Of a stretch of 64,000 bases of DNA, positions 63,751 to 64,000 are shown piece by piece. The notes beneath the pieces are model-generated. The model was not told the DNA's origin and made no database searches. It saw nothing but the letters and a program-made list of their open reading frames with translations. Position 1 is the stretch's first letter. Each line of letters opens with the position of its first letter. This stretch comes from Gilliamella apis (GTDB lineage: Bacteria > Pseudomonadota > Gammaproteobacteria > Enterobacterales > Orbaceae). The stretch spans positions 62,001 to 126,000 of the forward strand of contig NZ_NASD01000002.1 of assembly GCF_002142155.1 (NCBI RefSeq). The letters are read 5' to 3'. Both the position numbers and the translations under genes were made by a program.

Positions 63751-64000
63751 TTAACGTGGGGTGCGTTGTTGTTTATTTGGGAATACCGGATTGTTATTCA
63801 CCGATGGACTTTGATACCAATAAGCAACACTGGCAATATCATCACAACGTTCATACAATCTGATATCATCATTACCAATTTGTTGAAACGCCAGTTTGAT
63901 ATTTTTGTGGAATGCTATTGGATCTGGTAGATGCCAACGGTATAAACCATGCATTGGTAAACCATCGTCACCAAAGCCATGTACAGGATTGGAATCACCC
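63751..64000 (-). CDS. GH172/DUF2961 glycoside hydrolase, C-terminal end (5' end outside window)
   Basis: Only the last 82 codons are present; the frame is open to the window edge. The visible part reads HGFGDDGLPMHGLYRWHLPD, then PDPIAFHKNIKLAFQQIGND, then CDDIASVAYWYQ, the conserved C-terminal pattern of DUF2961 proteins, now classed as GH172. That family includes difructose-anhydride synthase/alpha-fructofuranosidase, alpha-arabinofuranosidase and arabinan-active enzymes. It lies directly upstream of a Cra/ScrR-like regulator on the same strand. Substrate cannot be fixed from this fragment. Confidence 0.85.
   Translation of the reverse strand, partial: GDSNPVHGFGDDGLPMHGLYRWHLPDPIAFHKNIKLAFQQIGNDDIRLYERCDDIASVAYWYQSPSVNNNPVFPNKQQRTPR

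Noticed and set aside
1-64000. CRISPR arrays, insertion sequences, prophage genes, tRNA or rRNA genes
   Set aside because: I saw no regularly spaced repeats, transposase or integrase genes, tRNA T-loop patterns or rRNA sequence on either strand by eye.

Overview
The window is chromosomal DNA of an AT-rich gammaproteobacterium. MetJ, Prs, RpmE, SecA and the mla, degQ-degS and secM-secA-mutT neighbourhoods follow the enterobacterial pattern, but base composition is much lower in GC and the gene order is reshuffled. This fits a host-associated lineage such as Orbaceae (Gilliamella/Orbus relatives). That placement is inferred from gene content, not from a search. Coding density is high. I see no rRNA, tRNA, CRISPR array, insertion sequence or prophage.

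Layout. 1-2538: end of an M20 amidohydrolase, then metN-metI. 2791-6247: mlaFEDCB lipid-transport operon plus ibaG. 6343-9799: prlC, rsmJ, rsuA. 9866-15626: Bcr-type exporter, yrdA, ftsK, and a detached citG. 15733-16021: a decayed gene on the minus strand. 16053-19856 (minus): glutathionyl-hydroquinone reductase, amino-acid-type ABC importer and a GNAT acetyltransferase, plausibly a scavenging operon for sulfur compounds. 20016-29233: citrate fermentation locus, with citAB (minus) divergent from citS, a FAH-family gene and citCDEFX. 29298-30962: metB and metJ diverge around tandem met boxes. 31026-34925 (minus): rpmE, degS, degQ, zapG and a DciA-like gene. 35192-40350: fructuronate/mannonate unit (gntP, uxuB | uxuR, uxuA) with a UxuR-type palindrome and a CRP-like site. 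40955-45983: DUF3597 protein, pth, prs, trmB, nfsA-like gene, histidine acid phosphatase. 46692-51983: galE, coaD, rlmD, relA. 52029-55902: folA, a glycosyltransferase, and a small Cys/His protein before a CueO-type multicopper oxidase. 56035-59718: secM, secA, mutT. 59955-62704: DUF4177 protein, a pair of small DMT transporters, zur, rnfH, ratA, smpB. 62734-64000 (minus): a LacI-family regulator behind the end of a GH172/DUF2961 glycosidase.

Functionally the window joins envelope maintenance (Mla, DegQ/DegS, SecM/SecA), RNA and translation upkeep (RsmJ, RsuA, TrmB, RlmD, Pth, SmpB, RpmE, RelA), and accessory catabolism suited to a plant-fed gut: citrate, hexuronate-derived acids, and possibly fructosides. 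The most informative oddities are a FAH-family enzyme where an oxaloacetate decarboxylase would be expected, a SecM that keeps GIRAGP but has lost the upstream arrest residues, a perfect 13-bp hairpin between citF and citX, a decayed HD-domain gene, the GHR/ABC/GNAT operon, and the pairing of a Cra/ScrR-like regulator with a GH172 enzyme.
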